Positions 25,060-34,036 are shown, counted from the stretch's first letter. The stretch is 43,419 bases of DNA from Pedobacter sp. Leaf250 (GCF_920984735.1 NZ_CAKLBU010000031.1:1-43419); one strand, 5' to 3'. The notes: generated from the sequence alone by a model not told the origin. A program made the numbers and translations.

Positions 25060-26139
25060 ATGAATAATGTAACCCCAAGCTTATTAAAAACCAAACAACA
25101 CTTTAACATTCTCGATGGATTACGCGGTGTGGCAGCTTTAGCCATTGTTGCTTTTCATTTTATGGAAGTTGTTTTTGAGTTTAGCAAAAATTTTCTTGGT
25201 CATGGATTTTTAGCGGTTGATTTCTTCTTTTGTCTTTCGGGCTTTGTTATTGCTTATGCTTATGATGATCGGTTGGGAAAGATGGGAATCATGGAATTTT
25301 TTAAATCGAGGGTAATCAGACTACATCCATTGGTGGTTTTTGGATCGGTATTGGGCCTTTTAAGTTTTATTTTCGATCCATTTAGCGGAACCGTAGCCCA
25401 ATACAGTATTGGCAAAATTACCTTACTGTTTTTAACTTCGGCCCTGTTGATTCCTTTTCCAACTATGGAAGACCGATATTTTAACAATTTTGGTTTAAAT
25501 GCACCGGCCTGGTCGTTATTTTGGGAATATGTGGCCAACATTGTCTATGCCTTTGTACTTTACAAACTGGCCAGAAAATATCTCATTGTACTGGCCTGTA
25601 TTGCTGCCATAATTTTAGTCAGCGTTGCTTACCGCAGCGGATCGTTATTGGGCGGCTGGGCTGGCGAAAATTTCTGGGAAGGCGGAGCAAGAATATTATA
25701 CTCCTTTACAGCCGGATTATTAATTTATCGTTCCAAATGGATCATTAAAAATAAACTTGGTTTTCTGGGTTTATCTGTATTGCTACTACTAGCATTTTTT
25801 ATGCCTTATTCCAAATACAATTGGATTACAGAAACCCTGGTGGTGGTTTTTTATTTTCCGTTATTGGTTTCTCTTGGCGCTGGTACTGTTGCCACTCAAG
25901 GCCTTCATAAACTATGCGATTTCTCTGGGAAAATTTCATACCCCCTTTATATGACGCATTACATGGCCATTTGGGTATTTGCAAATTATTATAACACCTA
26001 CAAACCAGAAGGCATAAAATTGGCACTCATCATCATTGGCGGAATGTTTGCTTTGGTATCATTAGCATATCTAACCATGATTTTATTCGATATCCCAGTT
26101 AGAAAATACCTATCCAGAAAGCGAATCAAGGCATTATAG
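25060..26139 (+). CDS. Acyltransferase-3-family membrane protein
   Basis: A 359-residue inner-membrane acyltransferase with about ten hydrophobic helices. The family signature is at the start: LDGLRGVAALAIVAFHF with the catalytic His at about residue 37, then DFFFCLSGFVIAYAY and FFKSRVIRLHP (conserved Arg). These enzymes O-acetylate or succinylate sugars of lipopolysaccharide, exopolysaccharide or other envelope glycans. No glycan locus surrounds it, so the acceptor is unknown. It appears to be a single gene, with the next terminator hairpin at 26251. Confidence 0.9.
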   Translation: MNNVTPSLLKTKQHFNILDGLRGVAALAIVAFHFMEVVFEFSKNFLGHGFLAVDFFFCLSGFVIAYAYDDRLGKMGIMEFFKSRVIRLHPLVVFGSVLGLLSFIFDPFSGTVAQYSIGKITLLFLTSALLIPFPTMEDRYFNNFGLNAPAWSLFWEYVANIVYAFVLYKLARKYLIVLACIAAIILVSVAYRSGSLLGGWAGENFWEGGARILYSFTAGLLIYRSKWIIKNKLGFLGLSVLLLLAFFMPYSKYNWITETLVVVFYFPLLVSLGAGTVATQGLHKLCDFSGKISYPLYMTHYMAIWVFANYYNTYKPEGIKLALIIIGGMFALVSLAYLTMILFDIPVRKYLSRKRIKAL

Positions 26140-26198
26140 ATATTATTTAACTTTTTTTAAAAATTTTAAAACAAACCCATAACACCTGTGTTTATAAT

Positions 26199-26280
26199 AT
26201 AGTTTGTTTGGTTTAGTTTTATCGGTGGATACTTATAAGACATTCAATATAGCCTCATAGAGATATGAGGCTTTCTCATT
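26199..26280 (+). ncRNA. Motif-plus-terminator element, possible RNA 3' end
   Basis: ATAGTTTGTTTGGTTTA at 26199-26215 is identical to 864-880. It is followed by a 9-bp hairpin with a GAGA loop (26251-26272) and TTCTCATTT. The layout (conserved U/G-rich box, then terminator) matches the end of the RNA candidate near 800-919. Here the upstream part shows no strong hairpins, so it may simply be the 3' end of the acyltransferase transcript. Confidence 0.35.
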
Positions 26281-26538
26281 TCTAAACTTTTTATTGGCAA
26301 AATCTCAATATGCCTATTCAAAAAATACCGAATATCAGGTATTGATAATCAGCACATTATCATTTAACTTAGTAAAAATCACATTATCCCTTTTCGTTTT
26401 AGAATATCTCCATACGTTAATCTGATTGGCATAAATATTTAGCAAAAACCATTTTGAATTTATTGTTTTTGGCAAAGAAGTTTTTCAAGACACCCTAAAT
26501 AATCATCCTATGCATTTTAAGAATCCCTCTGTTCTAAC
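26276..26538. other. AT-rich intergenic region before the DUF2235 gene
   Basis: No convincing ORF is present. The stretch is strongly AT-rich and contains short imperfect repeats such as ATATCAGGTATTGATAATCAG, but nothing I can name. Confidence 0.4.
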
Positions 26539-26556
26539 TGATGATACTGATCATCA
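26539..26556. promoter_or_regulatory. Perfect 7-4-7 palindrome upstream of DUF2235 gene
   Basis: TGATGAT (26539-26545) and ATCATCA (26550-26556) are perfect reverse complements with a 4-base spacer, 44 bases before the ATG at 26601. The size and place fit an operator for a dimeric regulator, although no regulator gene is adjacent. Confidence 0.4.
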
Positions 26557-26600
26557 CTGGAAAAATATTGTCAAATCTATTTCAATCCTGGTACTTTAGT

Positions 26601-27725
26601 ATGAAGCGGATTATTATTTGTTGCGATGGAACTTGGAATAGTCCGGGCGACACAGAAGATGGTTCTCCAATTCGTACAAACGTACAAAAGATGTTCGAAA
26701 GCATTTGCAATACCGATGATAAAGGTGTTGAACAAATAAAATACTATACCGATGGTGTTGGCACATCTGGAAGCAAATTACGCAGATTTTTTGATGGCGC
26801 CACTGGTTTTGGTTTAGACCATAACATTGTAAGTGCCTATAAATTTTTGGTCTGGAATTTTGTAAAAGGTGATGAAATCTATTTGTTTGGTTTTAGCAGA
26901 GGTGCCTATACTGCCCGTAGTTTGGCCGGCATGATTCGCAATTGTGGCATTATCAAAAATAACGATTTAAGTTTAATTAACCAGGCTTACAATTATTACC
27001 GCCGGAGAACCGAGCTGGATTGGAACCCCAGCGGCGAGAAAGCCAAAGCATTTAGAGAACGAAACAGTTTTGAAAGCCGCATTAAATTTGTGGGCGTTTG
27101 GGATACGGTAGGCTCGTTGGGCATTCCGCTATCTTTATTCAGACCATACAATGCTACAAAATATCAATTCCATGATACCGAACTAAGCAAGTATATAGAT
27201 TTTGCTTACCATGCTTTGGCCATTGATGAAAAAAGAGGCAGTTTTTCACCAACACTCTGGATTCAGGATAAGCAAGCAGCTGAACATAAAGATTTTCCAC
27301 AGGTAATGGAACAGCGATGGTTTTGTGGCGTACATTCCAATATTGGAGGTGGTTATCCGGAAACGGGATTAAGCGATATTGCTTTTAGTTGGATGGTGGA
27401 TAAAGCAAAAGCCGCTGGATTAGGTTATGAGGCTGACTTTCTGCGTCGATTTGTAGCACCAAATGCTTACACCGGTAAGCTATACAATTCGCTGAGTTTC
27501 CCATTTAGTATCGCTCCAAAAACAATACGGGAAATCAAATTCGATAGTCAAACCAAGCAAACCATTGATCAATCGGTTTTCGAAAGATATTATTACGATG
27601 AAAGTTATCGTCCGCCCATGCTGGAAGCTATTATAAAAAGTGTTGAAAAGGAGGGAATGGAAAGCCATTGGTATCCCAATCCAGCCAATAATGGGCCCTT
27701 TCCACCAAAATTATCGATAGGATAG
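26601..27725 (+). CDS. DUF2235 alpha/beta hydrolase (Tle1-like phospholipase domain)
   Basis: A 374-residue DUF2235 protein. The N-terminal CCDGTWNSPGDTE and YYTDGVGT are family hallmarks. The nucleophile elbow is GFSRGAYTARS (Ser99), the acid is Asp168 in GVWDTVGS, and the base is His245 in FCGVHSNIGGGY, so the triad is complete. The family includes type VI secretion Tle1 phospholipase effectors. This protein has no signal peptide and no linked secretion component, so a housekeeping or defensive lipase role is also possible. The frame extends 20 codons upstream, but conserved sequence begins at the ATG at 26601. The wall-hydrolase-like gene starts 62 bases downstream on the same strand. Confidence 0.88.
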   Translation: MKRIIICCDGTWNSPGDTEDGSPIRTNVQKMFESICNTDDKGVEQIKYYTDGVGTSGSKLRRFFDGATGFGLDHNIVSAYKFLVWNFVKGDEIYLFGFSRGAYTARSLAGMIRNCGIIKNNDLSLINQAYNYYRRRTELDWNPSGEKAKAFRERNSFESRIKFVGVWDTVGSLGIPLSLFRPYNATKYQFHDTELSKYIDFAYHALAIDEKRGSFSPTLWIQDKQAAEHKDFPQVMEQRWFCGVHSNIGGGYPETGLSDIAFSWMVDKAKAAGLGYEADFLRRFVAPNAYTGKLYNSLSFPFSIAPKTIREIKFDSQTKQTIDQSVFERYYYDESYRPPMLEAIIKSVEKEGMESHWYPNPANNGPFPPKLSIG

Positions 27726-27787
27726 TTTCTTACTTGTATTAAAACAAATATTTGATCAAAAACCAATTGGCAGGGAGGCCAAGTTAG

Positions 27788-28729
27788 ATGAGCAGATTTA
27801 TTGTTAACGTAAACAAGCTAAATAAAAGAACTTCGGTACCTATATCACTTACCGATAAAAGCAATTTGGCTGGCGCTGTTTTTAAAGGCTTTACTTTCGA
27901 TGGCGAAAAAGTTTTGGGCATTAACAATCCCGATTTGGGCGATTGGTATAAGGATGCCCAAAACAACTATTATTGGGGTGGCGGTTTAAAATTACTTGAA
28001 GATAGCTTACCAATTAATTTCCCTGATCAGGATTCATTGATCACTCCGCTGATCAAGAAAAAAATAGAACAAATTGTAAACGTATTTGAAACCAGTTCCA
28101 TTTTGGGTAAATACCATATCATCGCCAAACATCAGGATTATAACGATCCGATCAGTAAAACCAGAATAGTGCAGGTAACTTATGGCCGATCGCAAACCAC
28201 AGAATTTGGTTATTTAAAAGATTTGATTGTTGATTACGTCAATCAAAATGGAATGTTCGCCAACGTACTCAAACCGTATTTATCCAGCATTGGAAAACTT
28301 CCAAGTTTAGCTACAGATGAAATATTCTGCAATGCCTTAATTGATGCAGGCAAAACAGATCCGATAATGAAACGCTGCCAGGATGAATTGTTTGATAGAA
28401 AATACTTTCAGGTAGCCAATCAATGGTTTAGCAAAAATGGTTTCACGCTCCCGCTAAGTTTTCTGGTTATTTACGATAGTCAGATCCATTCGGGCAGTAT
28501 TTTGCAGTTTTTAAGAAATCGATTTTCGACACTCGTACCTATAAAAGGCGGCTTGGAAAAGGAGTGGATAACGTATTACGTAGATGCCCGACAGGATTGG
28601 TTACAGAATCACAGCATTCAAATCCTCCGCAATACCGTTTACAGAACGAATTGCTTTAAGCAACAAATTGCAGCAAACAATTGGAACCTGGAGCAACCGG
28701 TAATTGCGAATGGGATTGCTGTGGTTTAA
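27788..28729 (+). CDS. SH3-like plus GH46/chitosanase-like wall hydrolase
   Basis: A 313-residue protein in two parts. Residues about 1-75 (VNVNKLNKRTSVPIS ... GDWYKDAQNNYYWGGGL) look like a bacterial SH3-type binding domain. Residues about 85-313 look like the lysozyme-fold family GH46. They show a Glu in VFETSS (Glu101) followed by VTYGRSQTTEFG, as around the catalytic Glu of chitosanases. FTLPLSFLVIYDSQIHSGS and EKEWITYYVDARQDWLQ then follow, with NTVYRT near the end. The likely target is a beta-1,4-linked amino sugar chain such as peptidoglycan. The family assignment is from memory of motif layout, not from a search. There is no signal peptide. It pairs with the DUF2235 gene. Confidence 0.6.
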   Translation: MSRFIVNVNKLNKRTSVPISLTDKSNLAGAVFKGFTFDGEKVLGINNPDLGDWYKDAQNNYYWGGGLKLLEDSLPINFPDQDSLITPLIKKKIEQIVNVFETSSILGKYHIIAKHQDYNDPISKTRIVQVTYGRSQTTEFGYLKDLIVDYVNQNGMFANVLKPYLSSIGKLPSLATDEIFCNALIDAGKTDPIMKRCQDELFDRKYFQVANQWFSKNGFTLPLSFLVIYDSQIHSGSILQFLRNRFSTLVPIKGGLEKEWITYYVDARQDWLQNHSIQILRNTVYRTNCFKQQIAANNWNLEQPVIANGIAVV

Positions 28730-28799
28730 GAGCATAAAAATTACCTGAAAATTTACTAACTAATTTAGTAATTTGCGGCTCGTTTTATTAAATCGCATT

Positions 28800-30077
28800 A
28801 TGGAAAATAAGGTTAGTATCAATAACAATAGTGTTGAATTTTCGGGCATTACCCGCGATTACATGGAAGCCGTATCTGAATTAATTTGGAATGGTTTTGA
28901 TGCCGGAGCTACAAAAGTAGATCTTGTTTTCGACACCAATGAAATTGATTTTATTCCTTCAATAGAAATTATAGATAATGGAACAGGAATAAATTTAAGT
29001 AACCTGCACCAAACCTTTGGCGCCTTTTTAGATTCGTTAAAACGTGGTGCCGATCATCGCTCATCTTATGTTAGGGGGAAAAAGGGCAAAGGCCGATTTT
29101 CATTCATCGCTTTCGCACAAACGGCCATTTGGAACACCACATTTTTTGATGAAATTGAAAATAAATACATCACTTATGATGTTAGCATCAATGCCGGCAA
29201 TAAAGATTTCTATACGGATGAGAACATCACTTCGGCTGCACACAAGGCTACAGGAACACGCTTAAAACTGGTAAATTTATTTGGCGTAACCGCTTATTCA
29301 TTTTCAAGCAATGCTTTTATCAATCACCTGAAATCAGAATTTGGCTGGTTCTTATTGCTAAACAGCAAACACGATTTTCAGCTTTGCATAAACGGCGAAC
29401 GGATTCAATATGAAGATCTTTTGGCCGACCATGAAATTTTTGAAAGGGAGATTGTAGATGCTTCTACATCGAGATTTAAGTTTACCGTCACTTTTGTTCG
29501 ATGGAATGAAAAAATTGGCGATAAGTTTTATTACTACTTTTTAAATAGTGATAAAAAAGAGGTTTTCAAACAATTAACTTCCTTTAACAATAACGCCATC
29601 AATTTTTACCACAGTGTATATATCGAATCCCATTATTTTAATCATTTTAACTTTAACGATGCAGAAGAAACTGCAAATCTATTCGGTTCAAATCCTCAAA
29701 GTCCTATTTTTAAACAACTGATCAAAGAACTTCAAAAAATTGTAAATCAAAAACAAAAGGAATTTGTAAAAGATACTGCCGCAAACGAATTGATCAAAAA
29801 ATTTGAAGAGTCATTATCAATGCCCAAATTTTCTGCATCAGAATTTGAGCAGCAACAAAGATTTATCGAATTGATTAAAGCGATATATTGCATCCAGCCT
29901 AGGATATTTAAAGGATTAAATGATAGCCAGGAAAAAATGATCCTTTCGCTGATTAAAGCGCAAATGAGCGATACAGATGAACTTTATAGTTTGATCAAAG
30001 GGCTTCTTCCTGTTAATGATGATGAAAACCAACATTTGAAACACATTTTAACACTAGGCACTACCACTATCAGTTAA
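28800..30077 (+). CDS. GHKL (Hsp90/MORC-like) ATPase, apparently C-terminally shortened
   Basis: A 425-residue protein with a clear GHKL ATP-binding domain. The N-box is EAVSELIWNGFDAGA (Glu27, Asn31), the G1 box IEIIDNGTGIN (Asp59), and a glycine-rich lid is RGKKGKGRFSFIAFA (92-106). A transducer-like region follows, then helices to residue 425 (YSLIKGLLPVNDDENQHL). Relatives I recall are longer, with a further C-terminal region after the equivalent of TLGTTTIS where this one stops. I therefore suspect loss of the C-terminal half; this needs an alignment. No continuation is visible in other frames after 30077. The ATG at 28800 is preferred over TTG at 28773. It follows the GH46-like gene by 70 bases. 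Confidence 0.72.
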   Translation: MENKVSINNNSVEFSGITRDYMEAVSELIWNGFDAGATKVDLVFDTNEIDFIPSIEIIDNGTGINLSNLHQTFGAFLDSLKRGADHRSSYVRGKKGKGRFSFIAFAQTAIWNTTFFDEIENKYITYDVSINAGNKDFYTDENITSAAHKATGTRLKLVNLFGVTAYSFSSNAFINHLKSEFGWFLLLNSKHDFQLCINGERIQYEDLLADHEIFEREIVDASTSRFKFTVTFVRWNEKIGDKFYYYFLNSDKKEVFKQLTSFNNNAINFYHSVYIESHYFNHFNFNDAEETANLFGSNPQSPIFKQLIKELQKIVNQKQKEFVKDTAANELIKKFEESLSMPKFSASEFEQQQRFIELIKAIYCIQPRIFKGLNDSQEKMILSLIKAQMSDTDELYSLIKGLLPVNDDENQHLKHILTLGTTTIS

Positions 30078-30131
30078 AACCTTTGCACAAAGCCTTTGTT
30101 GTTTTACTGGACCTATATCCGCAAAATACTT

Positions 30132-30626
30132 ATGGAAAATCAAGGCAATACTTATAGTGAATTACAAGAATTATCAAACAGCGACTATAAACTTACCGCT
30201 GGAGAAGCGGACATTAAAGGATGGACCGTTCAAAATGAATCAGAAACGCAGATCGGAAAAGTGAGAGATTTATTATTTGACCCGATCAACAATGCGGTGA
30301 GGTATTTAATTATCGATCTGGATGATTTAGGCGTTGATATGGAAAGTAAAGGTGTAATTATCCCGATTGGATTGGCACATTTACATGAGCATGAGGACAT
30401 TGTAATTTTACCAAATATTCACACCGATCAGTTTAAAGCCTTGCCCTATTATGTATCCGGCGAGATTGATCAAAATGTTGAAAACGAAATCAGGACAATT
30501 ATTGGAAGCCCGGCGGCTTTACGTTTAGAAGAAAAAATAGTAGAACTTGATGTTGCTGAATTTTATAATCACCATCATTTTGATAAGGCTCAATTTTATA
30601 ATAGAGATCGTAAGATACATTTGTAA
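30132..30626 (+). CDS. PRC-barrel domain protein
   Basis: A 164-residue soluble protein. The PRC-barrel is at about 15-95: DIKGWTVQNESETQIGKVRDLLFDP then RYLIIDLDDLG and GVIIPIGLAHL. A C-terminal helical tail has many His and Glu residues (FYNHHHFDKAQFY). PRC-barrel proteins of this type are often induced by envelope or osmotic stress and bind partner proteins; the partner is unknown. I use the ATG at 30132 rather than the upstream TTG. A GC-rich terminator follows 23 bases after the stop. Confidence 0.85.
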   Translation: MENQGNTYSELQELSNSDYKLTAGEADIKGWTVQNESETQIGKVRDLLFDPINNAVRYLIIDLDDLGVDMESKGVIIPIGLAHLHEHEDIVILPNIHTDQFKALPYYVSGEIDQNVENEIRTIIGSPAALRLEEKIVELDVAEFYNHHHFDKAQFYNRDRKIHL

Positions 30627-30649
30627 CCGTTCGAATAGCATGACAAGCG

Positions 30650-30673
30650 AGGCCCTTTATGGGCCTTTTTTTT
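30650..30673 (+). terminator. Terminator of the PRC-barrel gene
   Basis: AGGCCC (30650-30655) and GGGCCT (30661-30666) form a 6-bp GC-rich stem with a 5-nt loop, followed by a run of T to 30673. Confidence 0.85.
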
Positions 30674-30902
30674 GTGGGGAATTTTCGCAAATAAGAAGAA
30701 AGCTTAACAAAGTATGGAGGGCAGAATACAAGTTAAACGACTTTAATCATCAGATGCGTTTTTATATTTCTTATTTTAGCATTTAAATTGAAATCTATTT
30801 ATTTACGCAACCAAAGCTTATCGAAAAACTTTTCCAGAGTTGCTTTCAAAACCAATATTACACCATTGCAGTAAAAAGGTATCTGCAATAACTTAATTAC
30901 TT

Positions 30903-31457
30903 ATGGCATATTGCAATCACATTTCTTCTATGGCAGAGCCAAGCAGAAGCCTTCATCAAAACTATCACGATAACCATTATGGCTTCGCCATTCATGACGA
31001 TAATGAACTTTTTGGTCGGTTATTAATGGAAATTAACCAAGCGGGCCTAAGCTGGGACTTAATTTTAAGGAAAGAGCAAACTTTCAGAAAGGCCTATAAT
31101 GATTTTAATATCAAAAAGGTTGCAGCATACACCGAAACAGACCGGGAGCGGCTGCTGCAAGATGCTGGAATCATCAGAAATAAATTAAAGATAAATGCTG
31201 CGATTGAAAATGCCAGAACCATTTTATTATTACAAAAGGAGTTTAGTTCTTTTGAAAAGTGGCTACAATTCCATCATCCAAAAACTAAAGCAGAATGGGT
31301 GAAGCTTTTTAAAAAAACCTTCAAGTTTACCGGCGGAGAAATTGTTGGCGAATTTTTGATGAGTATTGGTTATTTACCAGGCGCCCATAGCGAATCGTGT
31401 TCTGTTTACCAAAAAGTGCTGCAACAAAAACCAATGTTTCTTAATATGAATAAATAA
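30903..31457 (+). CDS. tag: DNA-3-methyladenine glycosylase I
   Basis: A 184-residue base-excision enzyme that removes 3-methyladenine from alkylated DNA. Tag hallmarks are seen in order: Cys4 of MAYCNH and the His of NYHDNHYG (zinc ligands 1 and 2), EINQAGLSWDLILRK (catalytic Glu region), DAGIIRNKLKI, FKFTGGEIVGEFLMSIGY, and HSESC supplying the last His and Cys ligands. The N-terminus carries about ten more residues between the first two ligands than E. coli Tag. It stands alone between terminators. Confidence 0.92.
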   Translation: MAYCNHISSMAEPSRSLHQNYHDNHYGFAIHDDNELFGRLLMEINQAGLSWDLILRKEQTFRKAYNDFNIKKVAAYTETDRERLLQDAGIIRNKLKINAAIENARTILLLQKEFSSFEKWLQFHHPKTKAEWVKLFKKTFKFTGGEIVGEFLMSIGYLPGAHSESCSVYQKVLQQKPMFLNMNK

Positions 31458-31599
31458 GATTTATGGAAAGTTTAGATTTTGAAAATATTAAAATGCCGAT
31501 AATAAAGCCAAACAGAAAATAGCCATGTGATGAATTCATGGTTATGTACAGGTGCGAAAAGATGACAAATTTCTCCAAAAATCCTTAATGATCTATATC

Positions 31600-31630
31600 A
31601 ATGGCGGTCTAGAAAACCGCCATTTTATTT
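31600..31630 (+). terminator. Terminator hairpin before the histidine kinase
   Basis: A perfect 9-bp stem, AATGGCGGT (31600-31608) with 31616-31624, has a 7-nt loop and is followed by TTATTTAT. It overlaps the start of a TATATTTG -7-like box at 31630-31637. The upstream gene ends 140 bases earlier. Confidence 0.75.
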
Positions 31631-31654
31631 ATATTTGAAGCAAATCCTTTCCCT

Positions 31655-33319
31655 TTGAAAAATTATCTGCTCCTATTAATATCTCTCGGAATTATTGCTT
31701 GTAAAGAAACTAAAACCAATTATAAAAAAGTTAAAGAAGATCAAGACTTCGTTCAGGCACTATCCATGTTCGACAATGGAAAGGATTCGGCCTACTTCTA
31801 CTTTAATAAAGTTACTTCAAAACAAATACGTGGATTAGATGCTGCAAAAGCTTATTGCTATATGTCTATGATCCAAGCCAATAAAGGTGATTATTATGGA
31901 TCGCAGGAAAGTTCTATAAATGCACTTAAATTACTCAAAGAAAAAAATAAAACGCACTGGTCTAGTGTAGGATCTTGTTATAACCAACTTGGCTTAAATA
32001 GCATTGTATTTAAACAATACAATTTGGCGATAGCCTATTTTAACAGTGCCCTAAAATTTTTTAATCATAGGGATGAGATTACAATGGTACTAAACAATAA
32101 AGCTTTGGCTTATCAAAAGCTTAAACAATATCCCGAAGCGCTCAAAATTTACAACCATATCCTTGCTCAAAAAATCAATCGCAATGAGTATGCCCGTTTT
32201 CTTTCCAATGCAGCAAGAACACAATGGCTAGCCAATTCTGAATACAATGCTGCTGCCCAAATGTTAAAAGCATTGAATATTCGTAAAGCAGAAAATAACG
32301 ACTGGGGTTTAAACGCCAGCTATTCTCACTTGGCAGATTATTACACCATGAGCAAACCTGATTCGGCATTGTTTTTTGCCGAAAATATGTATGAGGTTGC
32401 AAAAAAGTTGAAAAGTGCTGATGATCAACTGGAAGCTTTGGATAAATTGATCAAACTTAGTCCGGCAGCAGCAACCAAAAAATATTTTGATATTTACCAA
32501 AGCTTAAACGACAGTTTGCAAACAGCCCGAAATGCTGCAAAAAATCAGTTTGCCGTAGTTCGGTACGAATCTGAAAAAAGCAAGGCCGATAATTTGATCT
32601 TACAAAAAGATAATACCGAAAAGCGCTATCAGATTATTAAAAGAGAAATATTGCTGGCATCAGGCTTTCTGTTGTTTGCTGCAGCATCTGTTATCGCCTT
32701 CCTTTGGTACAAAAAACGCCATCAAAAAATGGAGCTTGATAAGGAAAGTGCCATTCAGGAAAATAAATTAAAAACCTCGAAAAAAGTTCATGATGTGGTA
32801 GCCAACGGATTATACCGTGTAATGAGTGAAATGGAAAATCAACCCGAAATCGATCGTGAATCTATTATCGATAAAATTGAAATCCTCTACGAAAAATCAA
32901 GAGACATTTCTTACGATAAACCTGAGCTGGATGAACAACCTTTTCAGCACAAAATATCAGAAATCTTAACCTCTTTCGCTACACCACAAACCAAGGTAAT
33001 TATTGTAGGAAATACCAATACATTGTGGGTAAAAGTACCAACCAATGTTTTGTACGAGCTCGAACAAATTCTACAAGAGCTAATGGTTAACATGAAAAAG
33101 CACAGCGGAGCCACAACCGTAGTACTTAAATTTGATCAAGAAGTTAATCAGGTTAATATTTTTTATACCGACGATGGAATTGGCATGCCTGAAGAAAAAA
33201 TTTTTAATAATGGATGGAAAAATACGGTTTCCCGTATAGAGGGAATTGGGGGGAAACTTACCTTTGAAACCAAACTGGAGAAAGGGCTTAAAGTTCATAT
33301 TTCATTCCAAGTTTCTTAA
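31655..33319 (+). CDS. TPR-containing sensor histidine kinase
   Basis: A 554-residue sensor. An N-terminal lipoprotein-like signal, LGIIAC (Cys16), is followed by periplasmic TPR repeats (about 40-300). A coiled stretch and one membrane helix (about 332-352) come next. A NarX/LiaS-type dimerisation helix carries phospho-acceptor His379 in KVHDVV, and the ATP-binding domain has QELMVNMKKH (N-box, Asn479) and YTDDGIGMPEE (506-514). It presumably senses a periplasmic signal through the TPRs and phosphorylates the regulator encoded 12 bases downstream. It starts at TTG (31655), the only start that keeps the signal sequence. A lipobox together with an internal helix would give a doubly anchored protein. 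Confidence 0.88.
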   Translation: MKNYLLLLISLGIIACKETKTNYKKVKEDQDFVQALSMFDNGKDSAYFYFNKVTSKQIRGLDAAKAYCYMSMIQANKGDYYGSQESSINALKLLKEKNKTHWSSVGSCYNQLGLNSIVFKQYNLAIAYFNSALKFFNHRDEITMVLNNKALAYQKLKQYPEALKIYNHILAQKINRNEYARFLSNAARTQWLANSEYNAAAQMLKALNIRKAENNDWGLNASYSHLADYYTMSKPDSALFFAENMYEVAKKLKSADDQLEALDKLIKLSPAAATKKYFDIYQSLNDSLQTARNAAKNQFAVVRYESEKSKADNLILQKDNTEKRYQIIKREILLASGFLLFAAASVIAFLWYKKRHQKMELDKESAIQENKLKTSKKVHDVVANGLYRVMSEMENQPEIDRESIIDKIEILYEKSRDISYDKPELDEQPFQHKISEILTSFATPQTKVIIVGNTNTLWVKVPTNVLYELEQILQELMVNMKKHSGATTVVLKFDQEVNQVNIFYTDDGIGMPEEKIFNNGWKNTVSRIEGIGGKLTFETKLEKGLKVHISFQVS

Positions 33320-33331
33320 TCCAAAATAAAA

Positions 33332-33997
33332 ATGTTCAAAAGAGTATTAATTGCCGAAGACCACGAAAGCACAAGTATTTCAGTTAGAAAAACTTTGGAA
33401 GATTTAGGAATTACCAAAACTGAATATACTTATTATTGTGATGATGCATTTACGCAGATTCAAAAAAGCTTAGGTGATGTTCAGCCTTTTGATATGCTCA
33501 TTACCGATCTTTCGTTTGAAGAAGATCATCGGAAACAACATATTACCAGTGGTTTATCATTAATTGAAGCTGTAAAAAAAATACAACCTCAAATTAAAGT
33601 ATTGGTATTTTCTGCTGAAACCAATCCGGCCGTAATCGATAATCTTTTTAAAAATTTACGCATTAATGGCTATGTGCGTAAAGCCCGCCACGATGCCAAA
33701 GATTTAAAAAAGGCAATCGAAACCATTACTTTAAACAAAATTTATTTATCGGAAGATTTACGACAGTCGCTTAAGCAAAAAAATGCTTTCGAATTTACTC
33801 AATATGATATAACCATCATTTCTTTGCTCTCGCAAGGAACTTTGCAAAAAGATATTCCCAATTATCTGCAACAAAATAAAATTAAACCCGCCGGATTGAG
33901 CAGTGTAGAGAAACGCTTAGGCAGTATGAGAGAAGCGCTAGAATTTTCGAAAAATGAGCAGTTGGTAGCTTACTGCAAAGATTTCGGAATTATCTAA
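33332..33997 (+). CDS. Response regulator with LuxR-like HTH
   Basis: A 221-residue regulator. The receiver domain (about 1-130) has acidic pocket Glu9/Asp10 in LIAEDHES, the phospho-acceptor Asp59 in LITDLSFEED and a Lys in the VRKARHDAKDLKK region. The C-terminal domain (about 150-215) reads FTQYDITIISLLSQGTLQKD, which resembles the first helices of a LuxR/NarL HTH. The recognition part is less standard (KIKPAGLSSVEKRLGSMRE). It is co-transcribed with the TPR kinase (12-base gap). The two identical operators downstream at 34100 and 34640 are the obvious candidate targets. Confidence 0.88.
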   Translation: MFKRVLIAEDHESTSISVRKTLEDLGITKTEYTYYCDDAFTQIQKSLGDVQPFDMLITDLSFEEDHRKQHITSGLSLIEAVKKIQPQIKVLVFSAETNPAVIDNLFKNLRINGYVRKARHDAKDLKKAIETITLNKIYLSEDLRQSLKQKNAFEFTQYDITIISLLSQGTLQKDIPNYLQQNKIKPAGLSSVEKRLGSMREALEFSKNEQLVAYCKDFGII

Positions 33998-34036
33998 CAT
34001 CACATTTTATTACATTCATTGCTTTAAAACACATTT

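Noticed and set aside
26601..30077. Complete type VI secretion effector/immunity island
   Set aside because: No PAAR, VgrG, Hcp, chaperone or immunity gene is seen, so only the enzyme pair is reported.
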